A stretch of DNA of 64,000 nucleotides. Origin: Armatimonadota bacterium (GTDB taxonomy: Bacteria > Armatimonadota > Fimbriimonadia > Fimbriimonadales > Fimbriimonadaceae). The position numbers and the translations under genes are program-made. Positions 56,680 through 64,000 of the stretch are shown here, in pieces. Below the pieces are notes generated by a model, which had not been told where the DNA came from, ran no database searches, and saw only the letters and a list, made by a program, of their open reading frames with translations. The DNA lies in assembly GCA_016223145.1 (NCBI GenBank), contig JACRPN010000009.1, positions 62,001-126,000 of the forward strand, in the 5' to 3' direction. Positions within the stretch are counted from its first letter, which is position 1. The number at the start of each line of letters is the position of its first letter.

Positions 56680-58026
56680 ATGGCGATCACCGCAGCCCCA
56701 ACACGACCTGTACTCGGCCAAAAGGCCGGACAGGACGTGAACGTCGGGTTCATCTGGTGGGCGCACATTTTGGTGGTTCTGCCATTCGCGGGCTCGTATG
56801 TGTTCGCCAACTTTCTTCAGGCCGTCACGATTATCCGAAACGGATCGGTCGTCCTTGGTGCCCTGTGGCTGGTTATCGCGTTTGTGCGATACCGCGTTCA
56901 AGCGCGGTGGTGTCTCCCCGTTGCGCTTCTCCTGTTTCTTCAGATTTGGGGAACGTTCAGCTCGGCGTTCGTATCGGCGACGTTTGGGCGCAGCATCCCG
57001 TTCAACTATGCGGACCTGCTGTTCCTGCGCTACATCTATATGTTCTTCGTGGCCTCGATTCTGATCCAGATTCAGCCGAGCCAACGACTTCACCTGATGC
57101 GCACGATCATCGTCGTGTGCGGCGCAAACGCCCTCGTCCAGTACCTGCAGTTCGTTCACTTCGCACCGGCGTTTGCCCTATCTCAGGCCGACACTCTAGG
57201 TTACGACCTGCAGAACTGGGACCAGCGCGCCGGAACGCGGGCGGCAGGTTTCTACACATTTAGCGGCAACAGCGCGTTACCGGATGCGCTGGTGGCCGCG
57301 TGGTTCGTGGGCCAGCTCGCGGTGCGAAAGCTCTCGGCCTGGGAGCATTTCGGCTTCTTCTTCTTTGTGGGCGGCTCGTTCATTGCGCAAGCCCGCACCC
57401 ACCTTCCGGGGCTCCTACTGGTCTTTGCCTTTTATCTCTTCTTCCTCATTCGCAGTGAACGCGAGAGGGCGCCTGCGATCATCTCGGGGATCTTCGCAGG
57501 CATTGGAGTGCTCCTCGCCGTAGCATACAACCGACTTGCCTACATTTTTGGCGAGAGCTTCCTCAGTGCGGCGAACCTGAGATACCGCTCCTCGGTCGCC
57601 TGGAACCAAGCCAACGCGATCCTCAAGGACTTCCCTTGGACGGGTGTGGGCCCAGACCCGTCCGTCATCTCGAACCGTTCGATCTTCGCGGACAAGTATT
57701 CCTTGGAGCGCGCTCTGGAGCAAGGCTGGTTGGCACTTCAGGCGCAATTCGGCGTCGTCGGTCTCCTCCTTGGCATGATCGCCATTGGAGCCACGATCTT
57801 CTCGCCGATGCTCATCCTCCCCAAACCGCAGGAAAGCGCGCAGCGGAAGGGACTCGTGATCTCCCTGGCTCTGATGGCGACGTGCATCGCCCTGGGGATG
57901 ATGGGCAACACGGTGCTGCACTGGGAGACCTCGTTCTATGTCTTCCTGCTGACTGCAGGACTCTTCATGCGCACCACTCAAGAGCAAAGCGACTTCACGC
58001 AGGCCAGCTACGGCCTCAAGGCGTAA
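56680..58026 (+). CDS. O-antigen polymerase/ligase-type membrane protein (Wzy/WaaL family)
   Basis: 448 aa with about 11-12 TM segments (for example WWAHILVVLPFAGSYVFANF, GSVVLGALWLVIAFV, GLVISLALMATCIALGMM). The large periplasmic loop has LRYRSSVAWNQANAILKDFP, then WTGVGPDPSVI, matching the Wzy_C pattern (R---W--a------P--GvG). It would polymerise or ligate lipid-linked repeat units on the periplasmic side. It begins 14 bases after the Wzz-like gene. Confidence 0.88.
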   Translation: MAITAAPTRPVLGQKAGQDVNVGFIWWAHILVVLPFAGSYVFANFLQAVTIIRNGSVVLGALWLVIAFVRYRVQARWCLPVALLLFLQIWGTFSSAFVSATFGRSIPFNYADLLFLRYIYMFFVASILIQIQPSQRLHLMRTIIVVCGANALVQYLQFVHFAPAFALSQADTLGYDLQNWDQRAGTRAAGFYTFSGNSALPDALVAAWFVGQLAVRKLSAWEHFGFFFFVGGSFIAQARTHLPGLLLVFAFYLFFLIRSERERAPAIISGIFAGIGVLLAVAYNRLAYIFGESFLSAANLRYRSSVAWNQANAILKDFPWTGVGPDPSVISNRSIFADKYSLERALEQGWLALQAQFGVVGLLLGMIAIGATIFSPMLILPKPQESAQRKGLVISLALMATCIALGMMGNTVLHWETSFYVFLLTAGLFMRTTQEQSDFTQASYGLKA

Positions 58027-58056
58027 TACGCAAGAAACGGCAGCGAACCAACCACT

Positions 58057-59580
58057 GTGAGCCGAATCAAAGACGCCGCCATCCTCACTTCCGCCAAGGT
58101 CGTGGCAATGGTGATGCAGGTCCTCGCCATTGGGACTTATGTCAGAGTCCTTGGAAACAGCTCTTTTGGCGTTTTCGACTACTTTACGGTCGTCATGGCG
58201 TACGTGGCCCTCATCGAGCTGGGCGTGATCAATGCCTTTCAGCGCGAAGTTCTTGACTGCATGGCCACCGAGCGCCGACGCGAGGTTCCCTCGGTCTGCA
58301 AGTTGGTTTCCAAGCTGCTGTTGTTGGCGGCTCTGGCCGGCGTTCCGATTTATGCCGCCGTGTCGAAGTGGCTCCCCTTCGGGTTTCAAGGCGTACACAG
58401 CGGCGATCTCAGGCTCTTTGCCACGGTGGCCTGGTTCCACCTTGCCGGAACGCTGGCCCTCATGGCCCTAAACGCGCTGCTCACCGGCGCCTCGGCTTTC
58501 ACGAGGCTCGGGATTCTGACGGCGTCGAACGGTCTGGCCGTGCCAGGACTCGGGATGGTTGGCGCGGTGGTCTCCAGGACTCCGGAGGGCGTGCTGATCG
58601 GCATGGCCTCCGGCTTAGTGTTCAGTGTGGGACTTGGGCTCGTGCTGACGAGGCCGTTTTGGGGAATTCCAGACTCCGTTCCCATCAGTACACCCGAGGT
58701 CGCGAAACGGCTCTTCGGTGTAGGTATCCGCGCTTACCCGGCACGTCTCAGCGCCTCGCTGGCAGGCTCCTTGGACCGCGTGATCATTGCAAACGTGATG
58801 CCAGGCGTGCTTACGACCTATGCCCTGTGCTTCCGGGTGGCCCAGTTCTTCCAGGAGCTGCTCGTCCCGATCTACCAGATGATGTTTCCGCCGATCTCGG
58901 CAGCCGTCGTTCGGCAAGAGGCCGATCGTGCTCGAACGATCGAACGGAACATCCTGGCGGGCGCGGCGCTTGGCACCTCGTGCGCCCTTGTCGGGGGAGG
59001 CTACGGTCTTTCGATCGTCAGGATTTGGAGTGGCAGCGACGTGCTTCCGGGAGTGGCGGCAGCCACCTTCTGGCTTGGACTATGCAAAGCCTCCGACCTG
59101 GTAGCCAACATCACGGGGATCGCACACTTTGCCCAAGGCAGGATGGACCGTTTGATCCCCTTCTTCGCCACCAACATGACCCTGACCGCCCTGCTGACGG
59201 CTCCAATGGTTCGATGGTTCGGGATCGGCGGCGTCGGCGCGATGAACGCGTGCCTTTCTGTGGCTCTATTGATTCCACTGGTCTTCACGGTGAGGAACCG
59301 AGTCGCACCAGATCTGCGGGTTTGGCGGGTGCTCCTTACGTTCTTCTGCACGCTAGCCTGTGGGGCATCGATTTCACTGGTTGCGGCGTGGGGCGCGTCT
59401 CAAATGTCCGGCACGTGGGCTCATGTGGGTTGGCTGCTGACGGCGCCGCTTGCCGTGGGGCTCTGCTTCGCCCTCGAGATCAAGCTGCTGCGTATCCCTG
59501 TTCCTTCCGCCTTACGGAGGCGTTTGCCCCGTATTGCCGCATGGCTTGGATCGAACGATCCATCCGTCCCGGAGCCCTAG
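58057..59580 (+). CDS. Wzx-type polysaccharide flippase
   Basis: 507 aa, about 14 TM segments, MOP superfamily. GTG start. The N-terminal SRIKDAAILTSAKVVAMVMQ, then VLAIGTYVRVLGNSSFGVFD, is the family signature (a--yl-r-lG---fG-y), and DRVIIANVMPGVLTTYALCF lies in the central substrate path. It should flip the undecaprenyl-linked unit to the periplasm for the polymerase encoded just upstream. The stop overlaps the convergent acyltransferase stop by four bases. Confidence 0.9.
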   Translation: MSRIKDAAILTSAKVVAMVMQVLAIGTYVRVLGNSSFGVFDYFTVVMAYVALIELGVINAFQREVLDCMATERRREVPSVCKLVSKLLLLAALAGVPIYAAVSKWLPFGFQGVHSGDLRLFATVAWFHLAGTLALMALNALLTGASAFTRLGILTASNGLAVPGLGMVGAVVSRTPEGVLIGMASGLVFSVGLGLVLTRPFWGIPDSVPISTPEVAKRLFGVGIRAYPARLSASLAGSLDRVIIANVMPGVLTTYALCFRVAQFFQELLVPIYQMMFPPISAAVVRQEADRARTIERNILAGAALGTSCALVGGGYGLSIVRIWSGSDVLPGVAAATFWLGLCKASDLVANITGIAHFAQGRMDRLIPFFATNMTLTALLTAPMVRWFGIGGVGAMNACLSVALLIPLVFTVRNRVAPDLRVWRVLLTFFCTLACGASISLVAAWGASQMSGTWAHVGWLLTAPLAVGLCFALEIKLLRIPVPSALRRRLPRIAAWLGSNDPSVPEP

Positions 59581-60620
59581 ATCGTTCGCCGCAGCACCGG
59601 GACTTTGGAGATACCAATTGCCATGACCAGGGCCAAGAGGAAGGCCCCTGCCGACGCGAGAGGGATCGATGCCCCAGCCAGGAAGCGGCTCGGGCTGAGC
59701 GGCGATTGCCCGATCACTCCCAGGATCGCTGCGTGGATCAAATAGACGCCAAACGTGAGTCCTGCGGTCGACTTTGCGAAGTTGGCGGCCCGCCCGGGCA
59801 AGGTCCAGTCTTTGAGCAAGTACATCATCGCGATCGAGCATGGGATGACCGTCACGCTGAAGTAGCCATAGAAGTAGTCGTAGTTCGTCTGCCCACGTTG
59901 AGACAGCACGGCGAAGTAGCCACCGGCGGTCGCGCAGCAGAAGAGCAGCCAGGCGGCGGCGAGCATGGCCTTTGAGGGTTTCCTTTTGTCGGTTCGCACC
60001 AAGTAGCCCATGAGGAAATAGGGGAGGTACGAAAGGAACCAGAGTGGAAAGGGTCCCGAGCCTATCTGGTTGTATTCTCGATACCCTTGTACGCCCGCCG
60101 CGTAGACGAACAACACGGCCGTTAAGATCGACAGCTCACTCCGGCTGCATCCTGCCACGACTTTTCGCAGGTACGGCGTGAACAGGTATAGGAACACCAG
60201 CATGAACATGAACCACATGTGATAGTAAGGAGCCCCGTCCAGCAGGCTCCCCAGGAGTTCTTGTGGACTCACGGGATGGCCCTTCGCCCGCTCGCGGAGG
60301 GCGGTCCAGCCCAGATAGAATGCCGACCAGAAGAGCGTCGGGACAAGGATCCTCGACATTCTCTTGCCATAGAAGGTGCTGAGCGACTCTTGTTTGGAGG
60401 GGTCCAGGAGGAGTGCGCCGCTGATCATCACCAGCACGGGCACGCACCACCGGCTGAGGGCGTCCCAAGCGTTCGCAAACCACCAGGCCATCGATCCGAT
60501 CGCGTGGTCTTCCATCACGGGCGCTGAAGCATGGATGACCACAACGGCAAACAGCGCAACGATGCGCGCGCTATCAAGCCAAGCGATGGATGCCTTGGGT
60601 TCTTGGGAGGGTGTGGCCAT
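59577..60620 (-). CDS. Acyltransferase family 3 membrane protein
   Basis: 347 aa with about 10 TM helices. SIAWLDSARIVALFAVVVIH carries the conserved N-terminal histidine (V-V-I-H-A-S) of acyltransferase-3 proteins, and FYGKRMSRILVPTLFWSAFY the R-x10-type arginine motif. Members O-acetylate or succinylate extracellular polysaccharide (OafA/ExoZ-like). Given its place it likely acetylates the polymer. It is the only minus-strand gene between the flippase and the next transferase. Confidence 0.9.
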   Translation of the reverse strand: MATPSQEPKASIAWLDSARIVALFAVVVIHASAPVMEDHAIGSMAWWFANAWDALSRWCVPVLVMISGALLLDPSKQESLSTFYGKRMSRILVPTLFWSAFYLGWTALRERAKGHPVSPQELLGSLLDGAPYYHMWFMFMLVFLYLFTPYLRKVVAGCSRSELSILTAVLFVYAAGVQGYREYNQIGSGPFPLWFLSYLPYFLMGYLVRTDKRKPSKAMLAAAWLLFCCATAGGYFAVLSQRGQTNYDYFYGYFSVTVIPCSIAMMYLLKDWTLPGRAANFAKSTAGLTFGVYLIHAAILGVIGQSPLSPSRFLAGASIPLASAGAFLLALVMAIGISKVPVLRRTI

Positions 60621-60749
60621 GATACGGAATGTGTCGAGATTCTTTTCAGTCTATCAAGTCAAAGGTGTAGCAGGGCTCCTGATAGGGACGAAGCAACCGC
60701 CTTCCTTTGTCGCAATCGGCGGCCAGAGAACGCAGGTACATTCCTTTTC

Positions 60750-61895
60750 ATGCCCAACAGCCCCAAGGCCACGCCCCTTTGCATCCTGACCCCTGTTATC
60801 GGGCAAGCCTCGGAGACCTTCGTTCGCGGGCACGTCGAGGAGGTCTTGTCTGGCGGGACCAGCGTGGTATGCCTCAGAAGGCAGACCGCGAGCAAGAGGG
60901 CCTGGGACGCGTCGGGTCCGGTTCTTGAGCTTGAGGGCGACGCTCCCAAATGGGTGCGCCTGTGGCGGCGGATCTACCGCCTCACGCTTGGCAAGGCCGC
61001 CGAGGCCAAGAAGATTGCGCGCTTTCTGAAGGAGCACCAGGTCGAAGCGGTGATGGTGGAGTATCTCGACGTCACCTGGAGATACCTCCCCGCGCTCAAG
61101 GCGGCGGGCGTCCGCGTCTACGGCAGGGGGCTTGGCTACGACGTCAGTTCGTACCTCAAGGACCCCAAGTGGGTGGAACGGTATCAGGCACTGAATGCGA
61201 TTGACGGTATTTTCGTCGTATCTTCGCACCTGAAGGACCGTCTGGTGAAAGTCGGGATCAAGGATTCGATCATCGAGACCATCCCGTGCGGCAGCCACTA
61301 TAGGGCTGAATGGAGGGAGCGAACGCGCGGCCCCGAGTTTCGGCTGGTCGCCGTGGGTCGTTTGGTAGGCAAGAAAGCTCCCCACTTGACGATCGAGGCC
61401 GTTTCGATGGCACTCAAGACCTGCCCCAACATGCGGCTCGACCTGGTGGGCTACGGCGCCCTGATGTCCGAGTGCCTGGCGGCCGTAGAGCGGTTGGGGG
61501 TCGGCTCGCAAGTCACCCTTCACGGGGCCAAGCCGCACACCTTTGTGGGTGAACTCATGGCCAAGGCGGACCTGTTCGTCCAGCACAGCCGCGTCGACCC
61601 CGAAACGGGCGACGAAGAGGGTCTTCCGGTCGCCGTGCTGGAAGCGATGTCCATGGGTTTGCCGGTGGTTTCAACTCGCCATGCGGGCATCATGGACGCC
61701 GTCGTCGAGGGCAAGACGGGAATCCTGGTGGATGAGGGGGACCTGTCTGGAATGGCGGCGGCGATCGAGCGGCTTTACAACTCGCAACAAGAATGCCTCA
61801 CGATGGGAAAGGCCGGATATGAGAGGGTGCAAGCGGGGTTTTCGTTCGAGGTCGAGCGCCGCAGGCTTTTGGAGTGCATGGGGCTCGATAGCTGA
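60750..61895 (+). CDS. Glycosyltransferase family 4
   Basis: 381 aa from ATG 60750. ILTPVIGQASETFVRGHVEE resembles the N-terminus of WcaL/colanic-acid-type transferases. Then come FRLVAVGRLVGKKAPHLTIE, RLDLVGYGALMSECLAAV and the GT4 site DEEGLPVAVLEAMSMGLPVV, STRHAG. No signal or TM. The acceptor and donor are unknown. Transcribed divergently from the acyltransferase. Confidence 0.93.
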   Translation: MPNSPKATPLCILTPVIGQASETFVRGHVEEVLSGGTSVVCLRRQTASKRAWDASGPVLELEGDAPKWVRLWRRIYRLTLGKAAEAKKIARFLKEHQVEAVMVEYLDVTWRYLPALKAAGVRVYGRGLGYDVSSYLKDPKWVERYQALNAIDGIFVVSSHLKDRLVKVGIKDSIIETIPCGSHYRAEWRERTRGPEFRLVAVGRLVGKKAPHLTIEAVSMALKTCPNMRLDLVGYGALMSECLAAVERLGVGSQVTLHGAKPHTFVGELMAKADLFVQHSRVDPETGDEEGLPVAVLEAMSMGLPVVSTRHAGIMDAVVEGKTGILVDEGDLSGMAAAIERLYNSQQECLTMGKAGYERVQAGFSFEVERRRLLECMGLDS

Positions 61896-61903
61896 GGGGC
61901 GCT

Positions 61904-63091
61904 TCACCGCTCCTTTCGCCGCTCGGCGAGCGCCTTTTGGTACACCGCCTCCATCTGCCGGATGTTGCTGGGAGCTGAGTATTCCTCGATGAAATCGCTC
62001 CTGCAGCGCTTCTGTACGGCCTCCAGCGCCTTTTCATCTTGCATGACGTTCTGAACCACTTCCGCCAGGTTCTGCGAGCTGGAGGGGATGAACTTATAGC
62101 CGTTTTCGCCGGACTTGACGATCACGCCCATCCCACCGTGATCGGGAACGATGACCGGAAGCGCGCAGGCGAACGCCTCGGTGACCGAGAGCGGAAAGCC
62201 CTCGTAGCACTGGGAAGGCATGATGAGCACCTTGGCGCTCTTCATGGCTTCGCGAACTTCTTCCGGCCCTTTCTGTCCCAGCCACTCGATGTTAGGCCGT
62301 CGGCGTGCCGCGTCGGCCACGACGTCCTCCATCGGCCCGCCCCCGATGATCTTCAATTGGAGCGAATCCGGAACGATCGCCCATGCGGTGAGCAGGCGCT
62401 GGATGCCCTTTTCGTGGGACAGCCGCCCAACAAAGAGGGCATAGCCGCCCTTGTGGCTCCCCACACCAGGGTCGGGGTCCACAAAGTTGGGTTTGATCGA
62501 GATCTTCTCGGCTGGCAGGCCCGCCTGGGTGTACTTGGCCTTGGCAAAGGCGGTCAGAGCGATGTACTGGTCCACTTGCGTGGCCCAGGTCCGCCGCTTT
62601 CGGTGATACCAAATCATCGCGGCAACGATCGCCGAAGCTGTCCGGCTCTCCCGATAGCAGGAGTGCATGACGCCGGGCCACGCAAAGGACTTGCCGACGC
62701 AGGCCTCACAGACGTGTCCATCGCGGAACAAAAGCCCGTTGACGCATGTGACGCGAAAATTGTGGAGCGTCTGAACGGTGGCGGCTCCGGCCCGCCTGGC
62801 CGCGTAGTAGCCTGCGGGAGAAATGAGCGGCAGCGTGTTGTGAAAGTGGACGATGTCGGCGCGATGCTCTTTGACAAGCGCATAGAGCTCTCGATACGAC
62901 TTCCGGCTCCAGAAGGTGTTTTGGAGCAGTTCGAGGCGGCTGATATCCTCCACCTGACGGTTGTGCACATCGTAGGTCGTGACCAAATGGCCCGCGCCTT
63001 TCAGCATGGCCACTTCAGCCTCAAAGACCCCATCCTCTCCACCACGCAGCTTATAGCGGTTGTGGGCTACCACGATTCTAAGGGGATCCAT
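61904..63091 (-). CDS. Glycosyltransferase family 4
   Basis: 395 aa. RIVVAHNRYKLRGGEDGVFE is a frequent GT4 opening (YY-P--GG-e), HADIVHFHNTLPLISP-like text is seen as ADIVHFHNTLPLISPAGYYA, and CVNGLLFRDGHVCEACVGK with a later Cys (HSCYRES) forms the three-to-four-cysteine cluster seen in a subset of GT4 enzymes. The C-terminal domain has YALFVGRLSHEKGIQRLLTA and CYEGFPLSVTEAFACALPVI. It is convergent with the previous transferase, eight bases apart. Confidence 0.93.
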   Translation of the reverse strand: MDPLRIVVAHNRYKLRGGEDGVFEAEVAMLKGAGHLVTTYDVHNRQVEDISRLELLQNTFWSRKSYRELYALVKEHRADIVHFHNTLPLISPAGYYAARRAGAATVQTLHNFRVTCVNGLLFRDGHVCEACVGKSFAWPGVMHSCYRESRTASAIVAAMIWYHRKRRTWATQVDQYIALTAFAKAKYTQAGLPAEKISIKPNFVDPDPGVGSHKGGYALFVGRLSHEKGIQRLLTAWAIVPDSLQLKIIGGGPMEDVVADAARRRPNIEWLGQKGPEEVREAMKSAKVLIMPSQCYEGFPLSVTEAFACALPVIVPDHGGMGVIVKSGENGYKFIPSSSQNLAEVVQNVMQDEKALEAVQKRCRSDFIEEYSAPSNIRQMEAVYQKALAERRKER

Positions 63092-63293
63092 GCGACAGTG
63101 TCTATCCTACCCACCGCTGCCGTAAAGTATCCTTACGCTTGGATAGCATGAAGTGGATCGCGGGTCTGGGGGCAGTTGATTCCGGTCCGAGCGGCAGGGC
63201 TCTTCCTGCGCGTTCCTCGCCGCTTCGCAAGGGAGCGAGCCGGCGCTCTGTGACGATCTTCAGGCTGGCAGCGTCCATTGCAGGGGAGTTCTG

Positions 63294-64000
63294 ATGGCTA
63301 GAAGGCTGGCGTTTATCGATCATTCTTTCCATCAGAAGACCCGTTCGAGCGACTTCTTTCTTGAACTGCTAGGTACCCAGTACGAGATCGTCCGGCTGTG
63401 GGACCACGGCTGGCGGGGTGGCCGCCGCGTCACGTCTGAGGAGATTCTGCAGCATTCGCCCGACGTGATCCTCTTCTGGCAGGCGGTCGGCACGATCCCG
63501 GAGCTGCGAAAGCTCAATCGGCCGTTCATCTGGATTCCGATGTACGACTCGGCGATCAACAAGACCGCATCGTTTTGGGCTTTGATGCGTACGCTCCCCG
63601 TGGGGATCGTGTCCTTCTGCGAGCGGATGACCAAAGACTTGGGGAGGCTGGAATTTGACGTCCTGCCGGTTCAGTACTACCCCGAGACTTCGATTCAAGG
63701 CCCTCCGCAGAGGGTCGGCGCCAGAAACCTGATGATCTGGCAGAGAACGGGGATTGGCATCGACACCGCGGCCAAGCTGATCGGCGGCCAAAAGCTCGAT
63801 CGCGTCGTGCTCAAGGTGGATCCGGACCCCGGATATCGGGCACAGGCCGCCAAATTGCCCAAGGTGGGCAGCGTCGAGGTCGAGGTGGTTTGGGGGCACC
63901 TCAGCAAGGAGGAATACATGGACCTCACGTCCCTCAGCACCATCTACCTCGCGCCCAGAAAGGTCGAAGGTATCGGAATGTCTTTCCTGGAGGCGATGGC
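63294..64000 (+). CDS. Glycosyltransferase (GT4-like), truncated by the window end
   Basis: Partial: about 235 codons from ATG 63294, running off the right edge without a stop. GGGGAG precedes the start by six bases. Translation begins MARRLAFIDHSFHQKTRSSD and includes DVILFWQAVGTIPELRKLNR, PFIWIPMYDSAINKTASFW and RVVLKVDPDPGYRAQAAKLP. It ends LAPRKVEGIGMSFLEAMA, the E-G-x-G-x-x-x-x-E-A-M-A site of GT-B transferases. The C-terminal end is missing here. It is divergent from the previous gene, with a 202-base intergenic region. Confidence 0.85.
   Translation, partial: MARRLAFIDHSFHQKTRSSDFFLELLGTQYEIVRLWDHGWRGGRRVTSEEILQHSPDVILFWQAVGTIPELRKLNRPFIWIPMYDSAINKTASFWALMRTLPVGIVSFCERMTKDLGRLEFDVLPVQYYPETSIQGPPQRVGARNLMIWQRTGIGIDTAAKLIGGQKLDRVVLKVDPDPGYRAQAAKLPKVGSVEVEVVWGHLSKEEYMDLTSLSTIYLAPRKVEGIGMSFLEAM

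Noticed and set aside
58368-59975. 535-codon plus-strand frame overlapping the flippase and acyltransferase
   Set aside because: Arg/Gly/Pro-rich with no conserved motif and spanning two well-supported genes in other frames.

Overview
The window is about 64 kb of a high-GC (roughly 60-63%) bacterial chromosome with a didermic envelope: a TolC/RND tripartite pump, signal peptides and lipoboxes, and a Wzx/Wzy-type polysaccharide locus. An H-X9-DG pseudopilin (a class often expanded in Armatimonadota and Planctomycetota), secreted glycoside hydrolases, beta-helix proteins, dispersed short repeats and an acc-nusB-folD gene cluster make an Armatimonadota (Fimbriimonadia-like) organism my best guess. 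That is inference; there is no rRNA in the window. No CRISPR array, phage or transposase was seen. One tRNA (Leu-CAA) and one cobalamin riboswitch are present.

Layout. 0-3 kb: queC-queE (7-deazaguanine synthesis) and a DUF3187-like outer-membrane protein. 2.8-9.4 kb: a four-gene operon, AbrB-type regulator, TolC, lipoprotein adaptor and RND permease. 9.5-18.9 kb (mostly minus strand): a sugar-use region with an ABC importer lacking its ATPase, a tri-haem cytochrome c, a GH29 fucosidase with a discoidin-like domain, an old-yellow-enzyme family protein, tRNA-Leu and a bifunctional rhamnulose-phosphate aldolase/lactaldehyde dehydrogenase. 19-27 kb: cobalamin riboswitch, H-X9-DG pseudopilin, a secreted TPR-like protein, a URO-D superfamily protein, an OxlT-like MFS carrier and a GH2 hydrolase.

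26.8-30.4 kb (minus strand) is a tight housekeeping operon: a BCCP-like protein that has lost the biotinylated lysine, a pilin-like single-pass protein, accC, nusB and folD. 30.5-36.9 kb holds a possible CheC/FliY-fold protein, an HDOD protein, a 4'-phosphopantetheinyl transferase-like protein, an O-methyltransferase, two secreted LTxxQ-like paralogues around a YbjQ protein, and a TPR protein.

36.9-64 kb is a cell-surface polysaccharide region. It opens with DprE1-, DprE2- and DPPR-synthase-like genes, together a predicted route to polyprenyl-phospho-arabinofuranose. It continues with the priming sugar-phosphate transferase, a WecG/TagA transferase, two sugar epimerase/reductases, three nucleotide-sugar dehydrogenases, two tandem beta-helix proteins, a Wzz/BY-kinase-like protein with a destroyed P-loop, a Wzy/ligase-type polymerase, a Wzx flippase, an acyltransferase and four glycosyltransferases; the last runs off the window.

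A recurring theme is short repeats. At least eight families (period 7, 8 or 9, or hairpin-forming) lie between genes, inside the riboswitch and inside coding sequences, where they add in-frame peptide to an ABC permease, an RND pump, a GH2 enzyme and the rhamnulose-phosphate aldolase.
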